Assembly (NCBI RefSeq): GCF_009696375.1
Contig: NZ_VUMD01000020.1
Location: 1 to 58,111, forward strand
Length of the DNA: 58,111 bases
Direction of reading: 5' to 3'
Origin: Clostridium porci
GTDB taxonomy: Bacteria > Bacillota > Clostridia > Lachnospirales > Lachnospiraceae
Under the pieces are notes generated by a model that saw only the letters and a program-made list of their open reading frames with translations, was not told the DNA's origin and made no database searches. Shown in pieces: positions 29,902 through 39,104 of this stretch; positions within the stretch are counted from its first letter, which is position 1; each line of letters opens with the position of its first letter. Made by a program: the position numbers and the translations under genes.

Positions 29902-31278
29902 ATGGCGTTTGAAAGCTTATCTGATAAATTACAACATGTGTTTAAGCATCTGCGAGGCAAAGGCCGCCTCACAGAAGCAGACGTAAAGGCTGCTTTAAAG
30001 GAAGTGAAGATGGCCCTCCTGGAAGCAGATGTGAGCTTTAAGGTAGTGAAACAGTTTGTAGGCTCAGTTCAGGATCGGGCGGTAGGTGAGGATGTGTTCG
30101 GCAGCCTGACTCCCGGTCAGACCGTTATCAAGATTGTGACGGAAGAGCTGGTCAAGCTTATGGGCTCTGAAACCACGGAAATTTCCTTAAAACCCGGCAA
30201 CGAGATTACCGTTATTATGATGGCGGGCCTTCAGGGAGCAGGTAAGACGACCACTACAGTCAAAATTGCGGGGAAGCTGAAGGCAAAGGGGCGCAGGCCC
30301 CTTTTGGCAGCCTGCGACATCTACCGGCCTGCGGCCATCAGGCAGCTTCAGATCAATGGGGAGAAGGCAGGAATCCCGGTATTTTCCATGGGAGATAAGC
30401 ATAAGCCTGTGGACATTGCCAGGGCTGCCGTGGAGCATGCCTCCAAAAACGGCATGAACGTGGTTATTTTGGATACAGCCGGCCGTCTTCATATCGACGA
30501 GGATATGATGGGGGAACTGGCCTCAATTAAGGAACAGCTGGAGGTGCATCAGACAATACTGGTGGTAGACGCTATGACCGGACAGGATGCTGTGAATGTG
30601 GCCGGAACCTTTCATGACAAGATCGGTATCGATGGCGTGATTCTTACAAAGCTGGACGGCGATACCAGAGGTGGGGCGGCCCTTTCCATCCGTGCTGTCA
30701 CAGGACGGCCGATTTTGTATATTGGTATGGGCGAGAAATTGTCTGATCTGGAGCAGTTTTATCCTGATCGTATGGCCTCCAGGATTCTGGGTATGGGAGA
30801 TATTCAGTCCCTAATCGAAAAGGCGGCGGCCGAGGTAGATGAACAGCAGGCAAAGGAATTGAGCCAGAAGCTGCGGAAAGCCGAATTTGATTATAATGAC
30901 TTTCTGACCCAGATGCAGCAGATAAAAAAGCTGGGCGGTATGGGCAGCATTCTTTCCATGATGCCAGGTATGGGCAGCCAGCTTTCCGGTGCGGATATGG
31001 ATGAAGGCGAAAAATCCATGAAGCGGGTGGAGTCGATTATTCTCTCCATGACAAAGGAGGAACGGGCAAATCCAAATCTTATCAATCCATCAAGAAAGCA
31101 GCGCATTGCCAAAGGCGCGGGAGTTGAGATAAGCGAGGTGAACCGTCTTGTGAAGCAGTTCGACCAAATGAAGAAGCTGATGAAGCAGATGCCAGGGCTT
31201 ATGGGCGGCGGCAGGCGAAAGGGAGCTTTCGGAGGCTTGGGCGGGCTTTTAGGCGGAAAAATGAAAATGCCCTTTTAA
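29902..31278 (+). CDS. ffh: Signal recognition particle GTPase Ffh
   Basis: This is the SRP54 protein that binds signal sequences of nascent membrane and secreted proteins and docks ribosomes to FtsY. It has 458 residues. The N domain is at about 1-90. The G domain shows P-loop 'GLQGAGKTTTTVK', 'LLAACDIYRPAAIRQLQ', 'DTAGRLHID' and 'LTKLDGDTRGG'. The C-terminal Met-rich M domain (about 310-458, 'GSILSMMPGMGSQL', 'LMKQMPGLMGGGRR') binds SRP RNA and signal peptides. Length and motifs are standard. The SRP RNA gene itself was not found in the window. Start: ATG 29902 after AGGAGG. Confidence 0.97.
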   Translation: MAFESLSDKLQHVFKHLRGKGRLTEADVKAALKEVKMALLEADVSFKVVKQFVGSVQDRAVGEDVFGSLTPGQTVIKIVTEELVKLMGSETTEISLKPGNEITVIMMAGLQGAGKTTTTVKIAGKLKAKGRRPLLAACDIYRPAAIRQLQINGEKAGIPVFSMGDKHKPVDIARAAVEHASKNGMNVVILDTAGRLHIDEDMMGELASIKEQLEVHQTILVVDAMTGQDAVNVAGTFHDKIGIDGVILTKLDGDTRGGAALSIRAVTGRPILYIGMGEKLSDLEQFYPDRMASRILGMGDIQSLIEKAAAEVDEQQAKELSQKLRKAEFDYNDFLTQMQQIKKLGGMGSILSMMPGMGSQLSGADMDEGEKSMKRVESIILSMTKEERANPNLINPSRKQRIAKGAGVEISEVNRLVKQFDQMKKLMKQMPGLMGGGRRKGAFGGLGGLLGGKMKMPF

Positions 31279-31345
31279 GATTCAGTAGTCAGACAGGATG
31301 AACCTGTATGTCTAATATAAGAAAAATATGAGGAGGTGAAACCGC

Positions 31346-31588
31346 ATGGCAGTAAAGATGAGATTAAGAAGAATGGGACAGAAAAAGGCCCCTTTCTATA
31401 GAATCGTAGTTGCAGATTCCAGATCTCCGAGAGATGGAAGATTCATTGAGGAGGTTGGTTATTATGATCCGACCAAGGAGCCAAGTGTAATCAAGTTCAA
31501 CGAGGAAGCAGCCAAGAAGTGGCTGGCAACAGGTGCGCAGCCCACTGAAACCGTTGGAAAGCTTTTAAAAATCGCAGGCATCCAGTAA
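31346..31588 (+). CDS. rpsP: 30S ribosomal protein S16
   Basis: This 80-residue ribosomal protein of the small subunit shows the complete family pattern: '[19 protein letters not shown]', '[19 protein letters not shown]', and '[16 protein letters not shown]'. The start at ATG 31346 follows GAGGAGGTG. It lies 67 bases after ffh, in the conserved order ffh-rpsP-khpA-rimM. A short hairpin, AGACAGG/CCTGT-GTCT, in the gap near 31292-31315 could modulate relative expression. Confidence 0.97.
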   Translation: MAVKMRLRRMGQKKAPFYRIVVADSRSPRDGRFIEEVGYYDPTKEPSVIKFNEEAAKKWLATGAQPTETVGKLLKIAGIQ

Positions 31589-31610
31589 TTGGTGTAAGTG
31601 AGGTGGAAGG

Positions 31611-31838
31611 ATGAAGGAATTAGTAGAAGTGATTGCAAAAGCACTGGTGGAGAACCCTGGGGAGGTAGTTGTTACCGAAACCATGAAGGGTGAGGATACC
31701 TTGATTGAGCTTAAGGTATCTCCGGCTGATATGGGCAAGGTCATTGGCAAACAGGGCCGAATTGCAAAAGCAATCCGTTCCGTAGTCAAGGCCGCTGCAT
31801 CCAAGGAAGACAAGAAAGTGATCGTTGAGATTCAGTAA
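31611..31838 (+). CDS. khpA: KH-domain RNA-binding protein KhpA (YlqC)
   Basis: This 75-residue protein is a single KH domain with the RNA-binding loop in 'MGKVIGKQGRIAKAIRSVV'. It partners KhpB in Firmicutes and affects cell size and division through RNA binding (family knowledge). It starts at ATG 31611 after AGGTGGAAGG and lies 22 bases after rpsP, its usual neighbour. Confidence 0.95.
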   Translation: MKELVEVIAKALVENPGEVVVTETMKGEDTLIELKVSPADMGKVIGKQGRIAKAIRSVVKAAASKEDKKVIVEIQ

Positions 31839-31898
31839 GCAGGAACCGCCGGCAGACACGCCAGGCGGTTCATTTCTTAACAGGAGATACAGAAAGGT

Positions 31899-32420
31899 AT
31901 GCAGAATATGGAAGATATGCTGAGAGTAGGCGTCATTGCCTCCACTCATGGAGTCAAGGGAGAAGTGAAGGTATTCCCCACAACAGACGACGCTGCCCGA
32001 TTTAAACAGTTGAAGGAAGTATTACTTGACACAGGAAAAGAACGGTTGCCGCTGACTATTGAGCATGTGAAATTTTTTAAAAACATGGTTATCCTGAAAT
32101 TCAAGGGATATGACAGTATCAACGACATCGAGAAATATAAATCAAAGGATCTGCTGATTTTCAGGGAAAATGCAGTGGAATTAGGCCCTGATGAATATTT
32201 TATTACCGATTTGATTGGATTAGAGGTAATGACTGATCAGGGGGAAACGCTGGGAGTCATGAAGGATGTATTAGAAACAGGAGCCAATGACGTCTATGTG
32301 GTGGAGCTGGAAAGCGGTAAGGAGCTTTTGGTTCCTGCTATCGGGGAGTGTATTCTGGATGTAAATCTGGAAGAGAGAACTATGAAAATTCATCTGCTGG
32401 AGGGGCTGCTGGAGCTGTGA
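31899..32420 (+). CDS. rimM: Ribosome maturation factor RimM
   Basis: This 173-residue protein helps 30S head assembly by binding S19. Two domains are visible. The N-terminal RimM barrel opens with '[20 protein letters not shown]' (about 9-28), and a C-terminal PRC barrel contains '[18 protein letters not shown]' and '[18 protein letters not shown]'. Start: ATG 31899 (or ATG 31908 in frame). Normally trmD and rplS follow at once. Here 68 bases are followed by mutL instead. Confidence 0.95.
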   Translation: MQNMEDMLRVGVIASTHGVKGEVKVFPTTDDAARFKQLKEVLLDTGKERLPLTIEHVKFFKNMVILKFKGYDSINDIEKYKSKDLLIFRENAVELGPDEYFITDLIGLEVMTDQGETLGVMKDVLETGANDVYVVELESGKELLVPAIGECILDVNLEERTMKIHLLEGLLEL

Positions 32421-32488
32421 TTCCAGGCCTTCCCAGCTTCTGCCAGCGGTGAAGCCCCGGAGCTTCCTTATGTTTTAGGAGATAACCT

Positions 32489-34543
32489 ATGTCAAATATA
32501 ACCGTATTAGACCAGAATACAATCAATAAAATTGCGGCAGGAGAGGTCATTGAGCGTCCCGCCTCCGTAGTAAAGGAGCTTCTGGAAAATGCTATTGATG
32601 CCCAGGCCACGGCTGTAACAGTAGAGATAAAGGAGGGAGGCATCTCCCTGATCCGTGTGACGGACAATGGAAGCGGTATTCCAATGGAGCAGATACCGCT
32701 GGCCTTTTTGCGTCACGCTACCAGTAAGATTAAAACGGTTGAGGATTTATTTGTTATTTCCTCTCTGGGATTCAGGGGAGAGGCATTAGCCAGTATCGCT
32801 TCTGTATCCCAGGTGGAGCTCATAACCAAGACAAGCGATAGTCTTACAGGCTCCCGGTATCAGCTTGAAGGAGGCCTGAATGAAAAATTAGAGGAAATCG
32901 GAGCGCCTGAGGGAACCACTGTGATTGTGAGAAATCTGTTTTACAATACTCCTGCCAGAAGAAAATTTCTCAAGACGCCCATGACGGAGGGAGCACACGT
33001 GTCTGCTGTTGTGGAGAAGATTGCCTTATCCCGCCCGGATATCTCAATCCGTCTGATTATCAATAACCAGAATAAGCTTTATACCTCTGGCAATCATAAT
33101 CAGAAGGATTTGATTTATACTGTTTTTGGACGGGACATAGCGGCAAACCTTCTTTGTGTCAGTGCGCAGGAGGATGAGGTAGGAATTTCCGGTTTCATTG
33201 GCAAACCTGTCATTGCCAGATCCAACCGGAATTATGAGAATTACTTCATCAATGGCCGCTATATTAAGAGCAGCATTATTTCTAAAGCAATCGAGGAAGC
33301 CTACAAGCCTTTTATGATGCAGCATAAGTATCCCTTCACTATGCTGCACCTGCGTATTGAGCCTGGGACCTTGGATGTAAATGTCCATCCTACTAAAATG
33401 GAGCTGCGTTTCTCAGACGGTGAGAAGATCTACCGTTCTGTTTTAAGGACGGTAGGAGCTGCGCTGGCTCACAAGGAGCTGATTCCTGAGGTGAGTCTGG
33501 AAGAGAGCAGTAAAAAGGATGGGAAGACTCTGGCAAAACATCTTGCTCCCAGACCGGAGCCCTTTGAGGTTAACCGCAGGGAGATACTGGGGGCAGGACA
33601 GAGGACTGAAGCTTATAACGGAGAACGTTCAGCTCCAGGGCAGCCTTTGGGAGTTCAGAGGGTCAGGGAGGACGCCAAAGTTTGTTCCCCATCCGTAGAA
33701 TACAGCCAGGCTTCTTCCTTAAAGCCGGACTATCTCAATGAGACCACACCTGAATGGCTGAAGGAGCAGAACAACCGTCAGCTGAAAGAAAAATCCTCAA
33801 TAGAAGCTTCAGACATCGTTCAGAATGCACAGGCAGCTTTCGCGGCAAAGCAGGAAAGTGCAGCTTCTGAGCCCGGGATTCTTCAAAAAGAGCCGAAGGT
33901 TCAGGCTCCTCCAAAGCCGGAGCAGCTGGAGCTTTTCGATGGAAAGCTTCTGGATGCAAGGTCACGGTCAAGACACAAGCTAATTGGACAGCTGTTTGCC
34001 ACCTACTGGCTGATAGAGTTCCAGGATCAGCTATTTATCATTGATCAGCATGCGGCCCATGAAAAGGTGCTGTATGAGAAAACGCTGAATATACTCAAGA
34101 CCAGGAAGTATGACACCCAGATGGTAGAGCCTCCTATTATCCTCACCCTTAATATGAACGAAGAAGTTCTGCTGAAAAAATATATGAGGTATTTCACGGA
34201 CATGGGCTTTGAGATCGAGCACTTTGGAGGGAGGGAATACGCAGTGAGAGGAGTCCCGGCAAATCTGTTCTCAATTGCAAAGAAAGAGCTCTTGATCGAG
34301 ATGCTGGACGGACTTTCAGAGGATATGTCCGTCCGCAATCCAGACATGATCTATGAGAAGGTGGCATCCATGTCCTGCAAAGCAGCCGTAAAAGGTCATA
34401 TGACCTTGTCTGCGGCAGAGGCCGACAGTCTGATCGACCAGCTTCTGGAGCTGGAAAATCCTTACGCCTGCCCTCATGGACGGCCTACCATTATAGCCAT
34501 GACAAGGTACGAGCTGGAGAAAAAATTTAAGCGTATTGTTTAG
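32489..34543 (+). CDS. mutL: DNA mismatch repair protein MutL
   Basis: This 684-residue mismatch-repair ATPase/endonuclease couples MutS recognition to excision. Its GHKL ATPase N-domain (about 1-335) has 'IAAGEVIERPASVVKELLE', 'DNGSGIPMEQI' and 'GFRGEALASIASVS'. A variable Pro/Ser/Glu-rich linker spans about 340-490. The C-terminal dimerisation and nuclease domain has 'IDQHAAHEKVLYE', where many Gram-positive MutLs carry the DQHAxxExxxYE metal site, and 'CPHGRPTIIAM'. MutS is not adjacent, which is unusual. miaA follows, as in many Firmicutes. Start: ATG 32489 with TAGGAGA upstream. Confidence 0.96.
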   Translation: MSNITVLDQNTINKIAAGEVIERPASVVKELLENAIDAQATAVTVEIKEGGISLIRVTDNGSGIPMEQIPLAFLRHATSKIKTVEDLFVISSLGFRGEALASIASVSQVELITKTSDSLTGSRYQLEGGLNEKLEEIGAPEGTTVIVRNLFYNTPARRKFLKTPMTEGAHVSAVVEKIALSRPDISIRLIINNQNKLYTSGNHNQKDLIYTVFGRDIAANLLCVSAQEDEVGISGFIGKPVIARSNRNYENYFINGRYIKSSIISKAIEEAYKPFMMQHKYPFTMLHLRIEPGTLDVNVHPTKMELRFSDGEKIYRSVLRTVGAALAHKELIPEVSLEESSKKDGKTLAKHLAPRPEPFEVNRREILGAGQRTEAYNGERSAPGQPLGVQRVREDAKVCSPSVEYSQASSLKPDYLNETTPEWLKEQNNRQLKEKSSIEASDIVQNAQAAFAAKQESAASEPGILQKEPKVQAPPKPEQLELFDGKLLDARSRSRHKLIGQLFATYWLIEFQDQLFIIDQHAAHEKVLYEKTLNILKTRKYDTQMVEPPIILTLNMNEEVLLKKYMRYFTDMGFEIEHFGGREYAVRGVPANLFSIAKKELLIEMLDGLSEDMSVRNPDMIYEKVASMSCKAAVKGHMTLSAAEADSLIDQLLELENPYACPHGRPTIIAMTRYELEKKFKRIV

Positions 34544-34583
34544 CTGTTATGCTACCGGCCTGCCTGAAAGGAGCGTATGCCAT

Positions 34584-35543
34584 ATGAAGCAGCCATTAAT
34601 TATACTGACCGGACCTACAGCGGTGGGAAAAACGGATCTTTCCATAAAGCTGGCAGGAGCCATTGACGGAGAGATTATAAGCGCTGATTCCATGCAGGTA
34701 TACCGCCACATGGACATTGGCTCTGCAAAAGTTACCAGGGAAGAAATGGGAGGGATTCCCCATTATCTAATTGATGTGCTGGAGCCGGATCAGGAATTTA
34801 ATGTAGTTTCCTTCCAGTCCATGGCAAAGAAAGCCCTGAAAGAAATCTATTCCCATGGGCATATACCTATCATTGCCGGAGGCACAGGATTTTATATACA
34901 GGCCCTTCTTTATGATATTGATTTCACGGAAAATGACGGGGACAGCTCCATTCGGCGGGAGCTGGAAGCTCTGGCTGTTTCAGAAGGAGAGCAGGCGCCT
35001 CTGATTCTTCACAGCATGCTTCAGAAGGCAGATCCCAAAGCAGCCGCAGACATTCATCCTAACAATATCAAGCGAGTGATACGGGCCATTGAGTATTTCC
35101 GTCAGACAGGTGAGCGTATCTCCCTCCATAATGAGAGAGCCCACGCAAAGGAATCTCCCTACAATTTTCTCTACTATGTGGTAACGACAGAACGGGATCA
35201 GCTCTACCGGCGCATTGAAAACAGGGTGGATCGGATGCTGGAGCAGGGCCTGGTAGAAGAGGTGCAGAGGCTGAAGGCTATGGGCTGCCACAGAGGCCAG
35301 ACCTCTATGCAGGGCTTGGGCTACAAGGAGATCCTGGATTATCTCAACGGAGAATGCTCCCTGGATGAAGCTATATACCGCTTAAAACGGGATACCCGCC
35401 ATTTTGCAAAGCGGCAGCTTACCTGGTTTAAAAGAGAGAGAGATGTACACTGGCTTCATCTCCCTGATTTCCAGGGGGATCTGTCTTTGGCGCTGGAACG
35501 AATGATAGAGGATTGCATAAACCAGGGGATTGTGATACAATAA
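34584..35543 (+). CDS. miaA: tRNA dimethylallyltransferase MiaA
   Basis: This enzyme adds the dimethylallyl group to A37 of tRNAs reading U-starting codons. It has 319 residues. The P-loop 'LTGPTAVGKTDLSIKLA' is at residues 8-24. 'ISADSMQVYRHMDIGSAKV' and 'IAGGTGFYIQALLYDIDF' follow, and 'TRHFAKRQLTWFKRERDVHW' closes the catalytic part. All are family signatures. ATG 34584 is chosen because AAAGGAG lies 10 bases upstream. The frame extends further up, but that would overlap the mutL end without a ribosome site. Confidence 0.96.
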   Translation: MKQPLIILTGPTAVGKTDLSIKLAGAIDGEIISADSMQVYRHMDIGSAKVTREEMGGIPHYLIDVLEPDQEFNVVSFQSMAKKALKEIYSHGHIPIIAGGTGFYIQALLYDIDFTENDGDSSIRRELEALAVSEGEQAPLILHSMLQKADPKAAADIHPNNIKRVIRAIEYFRQTGERISLHNERAHAKESPYNFLYYVVTTERDQLYRRIENRVDRMLEQGLVEEVQRLKAMGCHRGQTSMQGLGYKEILDYLNGECSLDEAIYRLKRDTRHFAKRQLTWFKRERDVHWLHLPDFQGDLSLALERMIEDCINQGIVIQ

Positions 35544-35618
35544 CAAACCGATTGAGATATTATAGCATCCGGCAGCAGAGCGTAAGAAGGATGCCTTTGG
35601 ATGGGGAGAGAGGATAAT

Positions 35619-36911
35619 ATGAAGCCAGGAAATAAAAATGACATGTATGAAAGCCTGGGCGTCAGTAAAGAGGCGCTGGATTTTGGAAGAACGGTCGAGG
35701 CGGAATTATATTCCCGTTTTAAGGACATAGACGAGACCGCCGAGTACAATCAGCTTAAGGTTATCAAGGGAATGCAGGATAACTGCGTCAGCGATATACA
35801 CTTTGCGGCTACCACCGGCTATGGCTACAATGATTTGGGACGGGATACCCTGGAAAATGTGTATGCCAGCGTATTCCACGGTGAAAGCGCTCTTGTGCGC
35901 CCCCAGCTTGTAAGCGGCACCCATGCCCTCCATGTAGCTCTCTCAGGGAACCTTCGTCCTGGAGACGAGCTTCTTTCTCCAGTAGGGAAGCCCTATGACA
36001 CCCTGGAGGAAGTCATTGGAATCCGTGAGTCAGCCGGTTCCCTGAAAGAATACGGAGTCACCTATCGTCAGGTGGATCTTCTGGAAGATGGAAGCTTTGA
36101 CTTTGACAATATCGCAAAAGCCATCAATGACAATACAAAGCTGGTAACTATCCAGCGCTCCAAAGGGTATGCTGTCCGTCCCACTCTTTCCGTAGAGCGA
36201 ATAGGGGAGCTTATTTCCTTTATTAAAAACAGAAAACCTGAGGTCATCTGCATGGTAGACAACTGCTATGGAGAGTTTGTAGAAACCATAGAGCCTATGG
36301 ATGTAGGAGCCGATCTGATGGTAGGCTCCCTTATTAAGAATCCGGGCGGAGGCCTGGCTCCCATTGGCGGCTATATTGTGGGTACGCAGGAATGTGTGGA
36401 CCGTGCCTCTTACCGCTTAAGCGCTCCAGGCATTGGAAAGGAGGTAGGAGCCAGTCTGGGTATGAACCAGCCTTTTTACCAGGGGCTGTTTCTGGCTCCT
36501 GCCGTAGTTGCAGGCGCACTCAAGGGAGCGATTTTTGCGGCCAATGTCTACGAACGCCTTGGCTTTGACGTAGCGCCAAATGGAAGGGAATCCCGCCATG
36601 ATATCATACAGTCTATTACCTTCGGAACCCCGGAGGGAGTGATTGCTTTTTGTAAAGGGATTCAGAAGGCTGCTCCAGTCGATAGTTTTGTAACCCCAGA
36701 GCCCTGGGATATGCCTGGATATGACAGTCAGGTAATTATGGCAGCGGGAGCATTTATTCAGGGTTCTTCCATTGAGCTTTCAGCAGACGGCCCTATAAAG
36801 CCGCCTTATTCCGCATATTTTCAGGGAGGCCTTACCTGGTATCATGCAAAGCTGGGGATTCTGAAATCTTTGCAGCAGCTTCTGGATGATGGCGTTTTAA
36901 AGAAATTGTAA
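35619..36911 (+). CDS. Methionine gamma-lyase family protein (YnbB/aluminium-resistance type)
   Basis: This is a PLP-dependent Cys/Met-metabolism-type enzyme of the 'aluminium resistance protein' family. It has 430 residues from ATG 35619. Features are 'FAATTGYGYNDLGRDTLE' near the N-terminus, 'SGTHALHVALSGNLRPGDE' (cofactor phosphate loop), 'CMVDNCYGEFVE' (cofactor Asp) and 'MVGSLIKNPGGGLAP' with the PLP lysine. The real substrate of this family is not settled. Start is fixed by GGGAGAGAGG at 35603. It sits after miaA, as YnbB does near hfq/glnA in Bacillus relatives, so it is probably conserved housekeeping. Confidence 0.9.
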   Translation: MKPGNKNDMYESLGVSKEALDFGRTVEAELYSRFKDIDETAEYNQLKVIKGMQDNCVSDIHFAATTGYGYNDLGRDTLENVYASVFHGESALVRPQLVSGTHALHVALSGNLRPGDELLSPVGKPYDTLEEVIGIRESAGSLKEYGVTYRQVDLLEDGSFDFDNIAKAINDNTKLVTIQRSKGYAVRPTLSVERIGELISFIKNRKPEVICMVDNCYGEFVETIEPMDVGADLMVGSLIKNPGGGLAPIGGYIVGTQECVDRASYRLSAPGIGKEVGASLGMNQPFYQGLFLAPAVVAGALKGAIFAANVYERLGFDVAPNGRESRHDIIQSITFGTPEGVIAFCKGIQKAAPVDSFVTPEPWDMPGYDSQVIMAAGAFIQGSSIELSADGPIKPPYSAYFQGGLTWYHAKLGILKSLQQLLDDGVLKKL

Positions 36912-36941
36912 TAAGATCATTTGTTTTTACAAAAATATTAA

Positions 36942-36970
36942 GATGACACTCTAACTATAATATGGTATAC
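36942..36970 (+). promoter_or_regulatory. Promoter upstream of DUF4321-radC-mre cluster
   Basis: ATGACA (36942-36947) and TATACT (36965-36970) are separated by 17 bases, each one mismatch from consensus. An overlapping TATAAT lies at about 36955. Confidence 0.6.
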
Positions 36971-37090
36971 TGTGAACACTTGGCAGGGCCTTTACGTGCC
37001 TGGCAAGAACACATGTCTGAATACGCAGTGGATTTTTTCACAGAGTGTCCATGGCAGGCTTTAGTAATGAGAGGCGCCGGAGGAATACAC

Positions 37091-37342
37091 ATGCATTACA
37101 AGAATGTTTGGATATTATTAATTATGCTTCTTGCGGGAATTGTTCTGGGTGGATTTATGGGGCAGCTGGCCGAGGGTATTTCCTGGCTGGAATGGCTGAA
37201 TTTCGGACAATCCTTTGGCCTGGATTCCCCTCTTGTAATCAATTTCGGAATTTTGGTCATTACCTTTGGGCTTACCATCAAAATTACCATGGCAAGCATC
37301 ATAGGAGTGGCTCTTGCCCTGATTATTTACCGGTATATCTAA
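37091..37342 (+). CDS. DUF4321 small membrane protein
   Basis: This is an 83-residue protein with two membrane segments ('ILLIMLLAGIVLGGFMGQL' and 'INFGILVITFGLTIKITMA'). The 'FGQSFGLDSPLVINFGILV' stretch is typical of DUF4321, a family found in Clostridia next to radC and mreB genes. Its function is unknown, but its fixed position suggests a link to cell-shape machinery. ATG 37091 is chosen over the longer frame starting at 36962 because CGGAGGA lies 8 bases before it and the upstream extension has no membrane or family features. Confidence 0.85.
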   Translation: MHYKNVWILLIMLLAGIVLGGFMGQLAEGISWLEWLNFGQSFGLDSPLVINFGILVITFGLTIKITMASIIGVALALIIYRYI

Positions 37343-37399
37343 CCGGTTCCCCATGTTTTCCAAACTTTGTACTTGGAGAGGTGCGTAGTAAGGAGAAAG

Positions 37400-38095
37400 A
37401 TGGAAAGAATAAGAATGAAGGATTTACCCGCTGAAAACCGCCCCTATGAAAAGTGCCTTCAAGCAGGTCCTAAGAGCCTGTCCGACGGGGAGCTTCTGGC
37501 GGTCATCATACGCACAGGCAGCAGGGAGGATACCTCTCTTGCGCTGGCAGAAAAGCTTTTAGCCCTTGGCAGCCCCGGCGGCGGACTGCTGGGGCTTTTA
37601 CACCATTCACTGACAGATCTGACGGAAATCAAAGGCATCGGTAAGGTAAAGGCAATTCAGCTTCTTTGTATCGGCGAGCTTTCCCGGCGCATCTGGAAGC
37701 GAAAAGCGCAGGAGCGGCCTCAGACCTTTAAACACCCGGAAGACATATCGGCCTATTATATGGAAGATATGCGTCATCTGGAGCAGGAAGAAATTCATGC
37801 TATGTTTTTTAACACCAAGCAGGTCATGATCAAGGAGCTTCTCTTAGCCAGAGGGACCGTAAACGCCTCTGTTATGACGCCCAGGGAGCTCTTGATTGAG
37901 GCGCTGCGCTGCCGGGCTGTCAGCATGGTTCTGGTCCATAATCATCCCAGCGGTGACACGGCTCCCAGCCGCGCGGATATCCTTCTAACCAGACGTGTGA
38001 AAGAAGCGGGAGACGTGATAGGAATTCAGTTGATTGACCATATTATAATCGGAGACAGATGCTACTTAAGCTTTCGCCAGCAGCATCTGCTGTGA
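37400..38095 (+). CDS. radC: RadC/YsxA JAB-domain protein
   Basis: This 231-residue protein of the RadC family has an N-terminal helix-hairpin-helix-like part ('LTEIKGIGKVKAIQLLCI') and a C-terminal JAMM metalloprotease-like domain. The metal motif is complete: 'HNHPSGDTAPSRAD' (HxHPSGxxxxSxxD), with the upstream Glu in the 'ARGTVNASVMTPRELL' region. Despite the name, a role in recombination repair is not established. ATG 37400 is preferred because AAGGAG lies 5-6 bases before it; the longer TTG start at 37367 has none. radC preceding mre genes is the usual order in Firmicutes. Confidence 0.93.
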   Translation: MERIRMKDLPAENRPYEKCLQAGPKSLSDGELLAVIIRTGSREDTSLALAEKLLALGSPGGGLLGLLHHSLTDLTEIKGIGKVKAIQLLCIGELSRRIWKRKAQERPQTFKHPEDISAYYMEDMRHLEQEEIHAMFFNTKQVMIKELLLARGTVNASVMTPRELLIEALRCRAVSMVLVHNHPSGDTAPSRADILLTRRVKEAGDVIGIQLIDHIIIGDRCYLSFRQQHLL

Positions 38096-38258
38096 GAAGC
38101 TGACTGCTTACCTTACAGGTGGATGATAACCGGGTATGGCTGTTCCCGGAAAAGAAAGCGGCCGGACTGCGCTGTTGGCAGCTTATATTCACTGAATTGT
38201 GACTGCCAGCGCTTTGGGATAAAGCAGTTATAAAATACATCTAAAAGGAACGATATCC

Positions 38259-39104
38259 ATGGAATCGAAACACAGTAAATATATATTAGCTGTTCTTACT
38301 GTACTTTGTGTGCTGCTCATTGGCATCACCTCTTTAAAGGACGGAATTATGGAGCCTTTGCGTACGGGAGTGGGATATTTCCTCATCCCCATCCAGTCAG
38401 GCGTCAATGCGGTAGGAACCGGCATTTATAAGGAAATCAGCACCTACGGAACCTTAAAAAGCGCTCTTGATGAAAATGAAAAGCTGAAAAAACAGGTGGA
38501 TCAGCTGATGGAAGAAAATAACCGCCTTCAGGCGGAACAGTATGAGCTGGAGCGTCTTCGTCAGCTCTATGAGCTGGATCAGGAGTATATGCAGTATGAA
38601 ACGATCGGAGCGAGGGTCATTGCCAGAGATTCGGAGAAATGGTTTCAGGTATTCCGAATCAATAAAGGCTCAGCTGACGGAGTAGCTGTGGATATGAATG
38701 TGGTAGCCGGCGGAGGGCTGGTAGGAATTGTAACTGATGTGGGAGCCAATTATGCCACTGTGCGCTCTATCATTGACGATTCCAGCCGTGTGGGCGCAAT
38801 GAAGGTAAATTCTTCCTATGGATGTATTGTAGCAGGCGATTTGACTCTATACGAGGAGGGAAGACTGAAGCTAACCGATTTTTCTAAGAACGCAGTTGTA
38901 CGGGACGGTGACCAAATTGTTACTTCCAACATCAGCTCCAAATTTCTTCCGGGAATTTTAATTGGCTATGCGGCAAATGTTACTATTGATTCAGAGCATT
39001 TGACCCAGTCCGGTTATCTGATTCCGGCGGCTGATTTTGATAACCTCCAGGAGGTACTGATTCTCACCGATGTCAAAGATACAGGAGAGGCGGCTTCTAA
39101 TTGA
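38259..39104 (+). CDS. mreC: Rod shape-determining protein MreC
   Basis: This 281-residue bitopic protein organises the lateral-wall elongasome outside the membrane. It has a short cytoplasmic N-terminus, a membrane segment (about 8-26), a coiled coil ('LKSALDENEKLKKQVDQLM', about 65-105) and the double beta-barrel domain ('WFQVFRINKGSADGVAVDM', 'LVGIVTDVGANYATVRSI'). The start at ATG 38259 follows AAAAGGA. Four bases overlap with mreD (ATGA-like). mreB, which normally precedes mreC, is not present between radC and this gene. Confidence 0.95.
   Translation: MESKHSKYILAVLTVLCVLLIGITSLKDGIMEPLRTGVGYFLIPIQSGVNAVGTGIYKEISTYGTLKSALDENEKLKKQVDQLMEENNRLQAEQYELERLRQLYELDQEYMQYETIGARVIARDSEKWFQVFRINKGSADGVAVDMNVVAGGGLVGIVTDVGANYATVRSIIDDSSRVGAMKVNSSYGCIVAGDLTLYEEGRLKLTDFSKNAVVRDGDQIVTSNISSKFLPGILIGYAANVTIDSEHLTQSGYLIPAADFDNLQEVLILTDVKDTGEAASN

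Noticed and set aside
36962-37090. N-terminal extension of the DUF4321 protein from ATG 36962
   Set aside because: There is no ribosome site, it overlaps the promoter region and has no family similarity; ATG 37091 has GGAGG.
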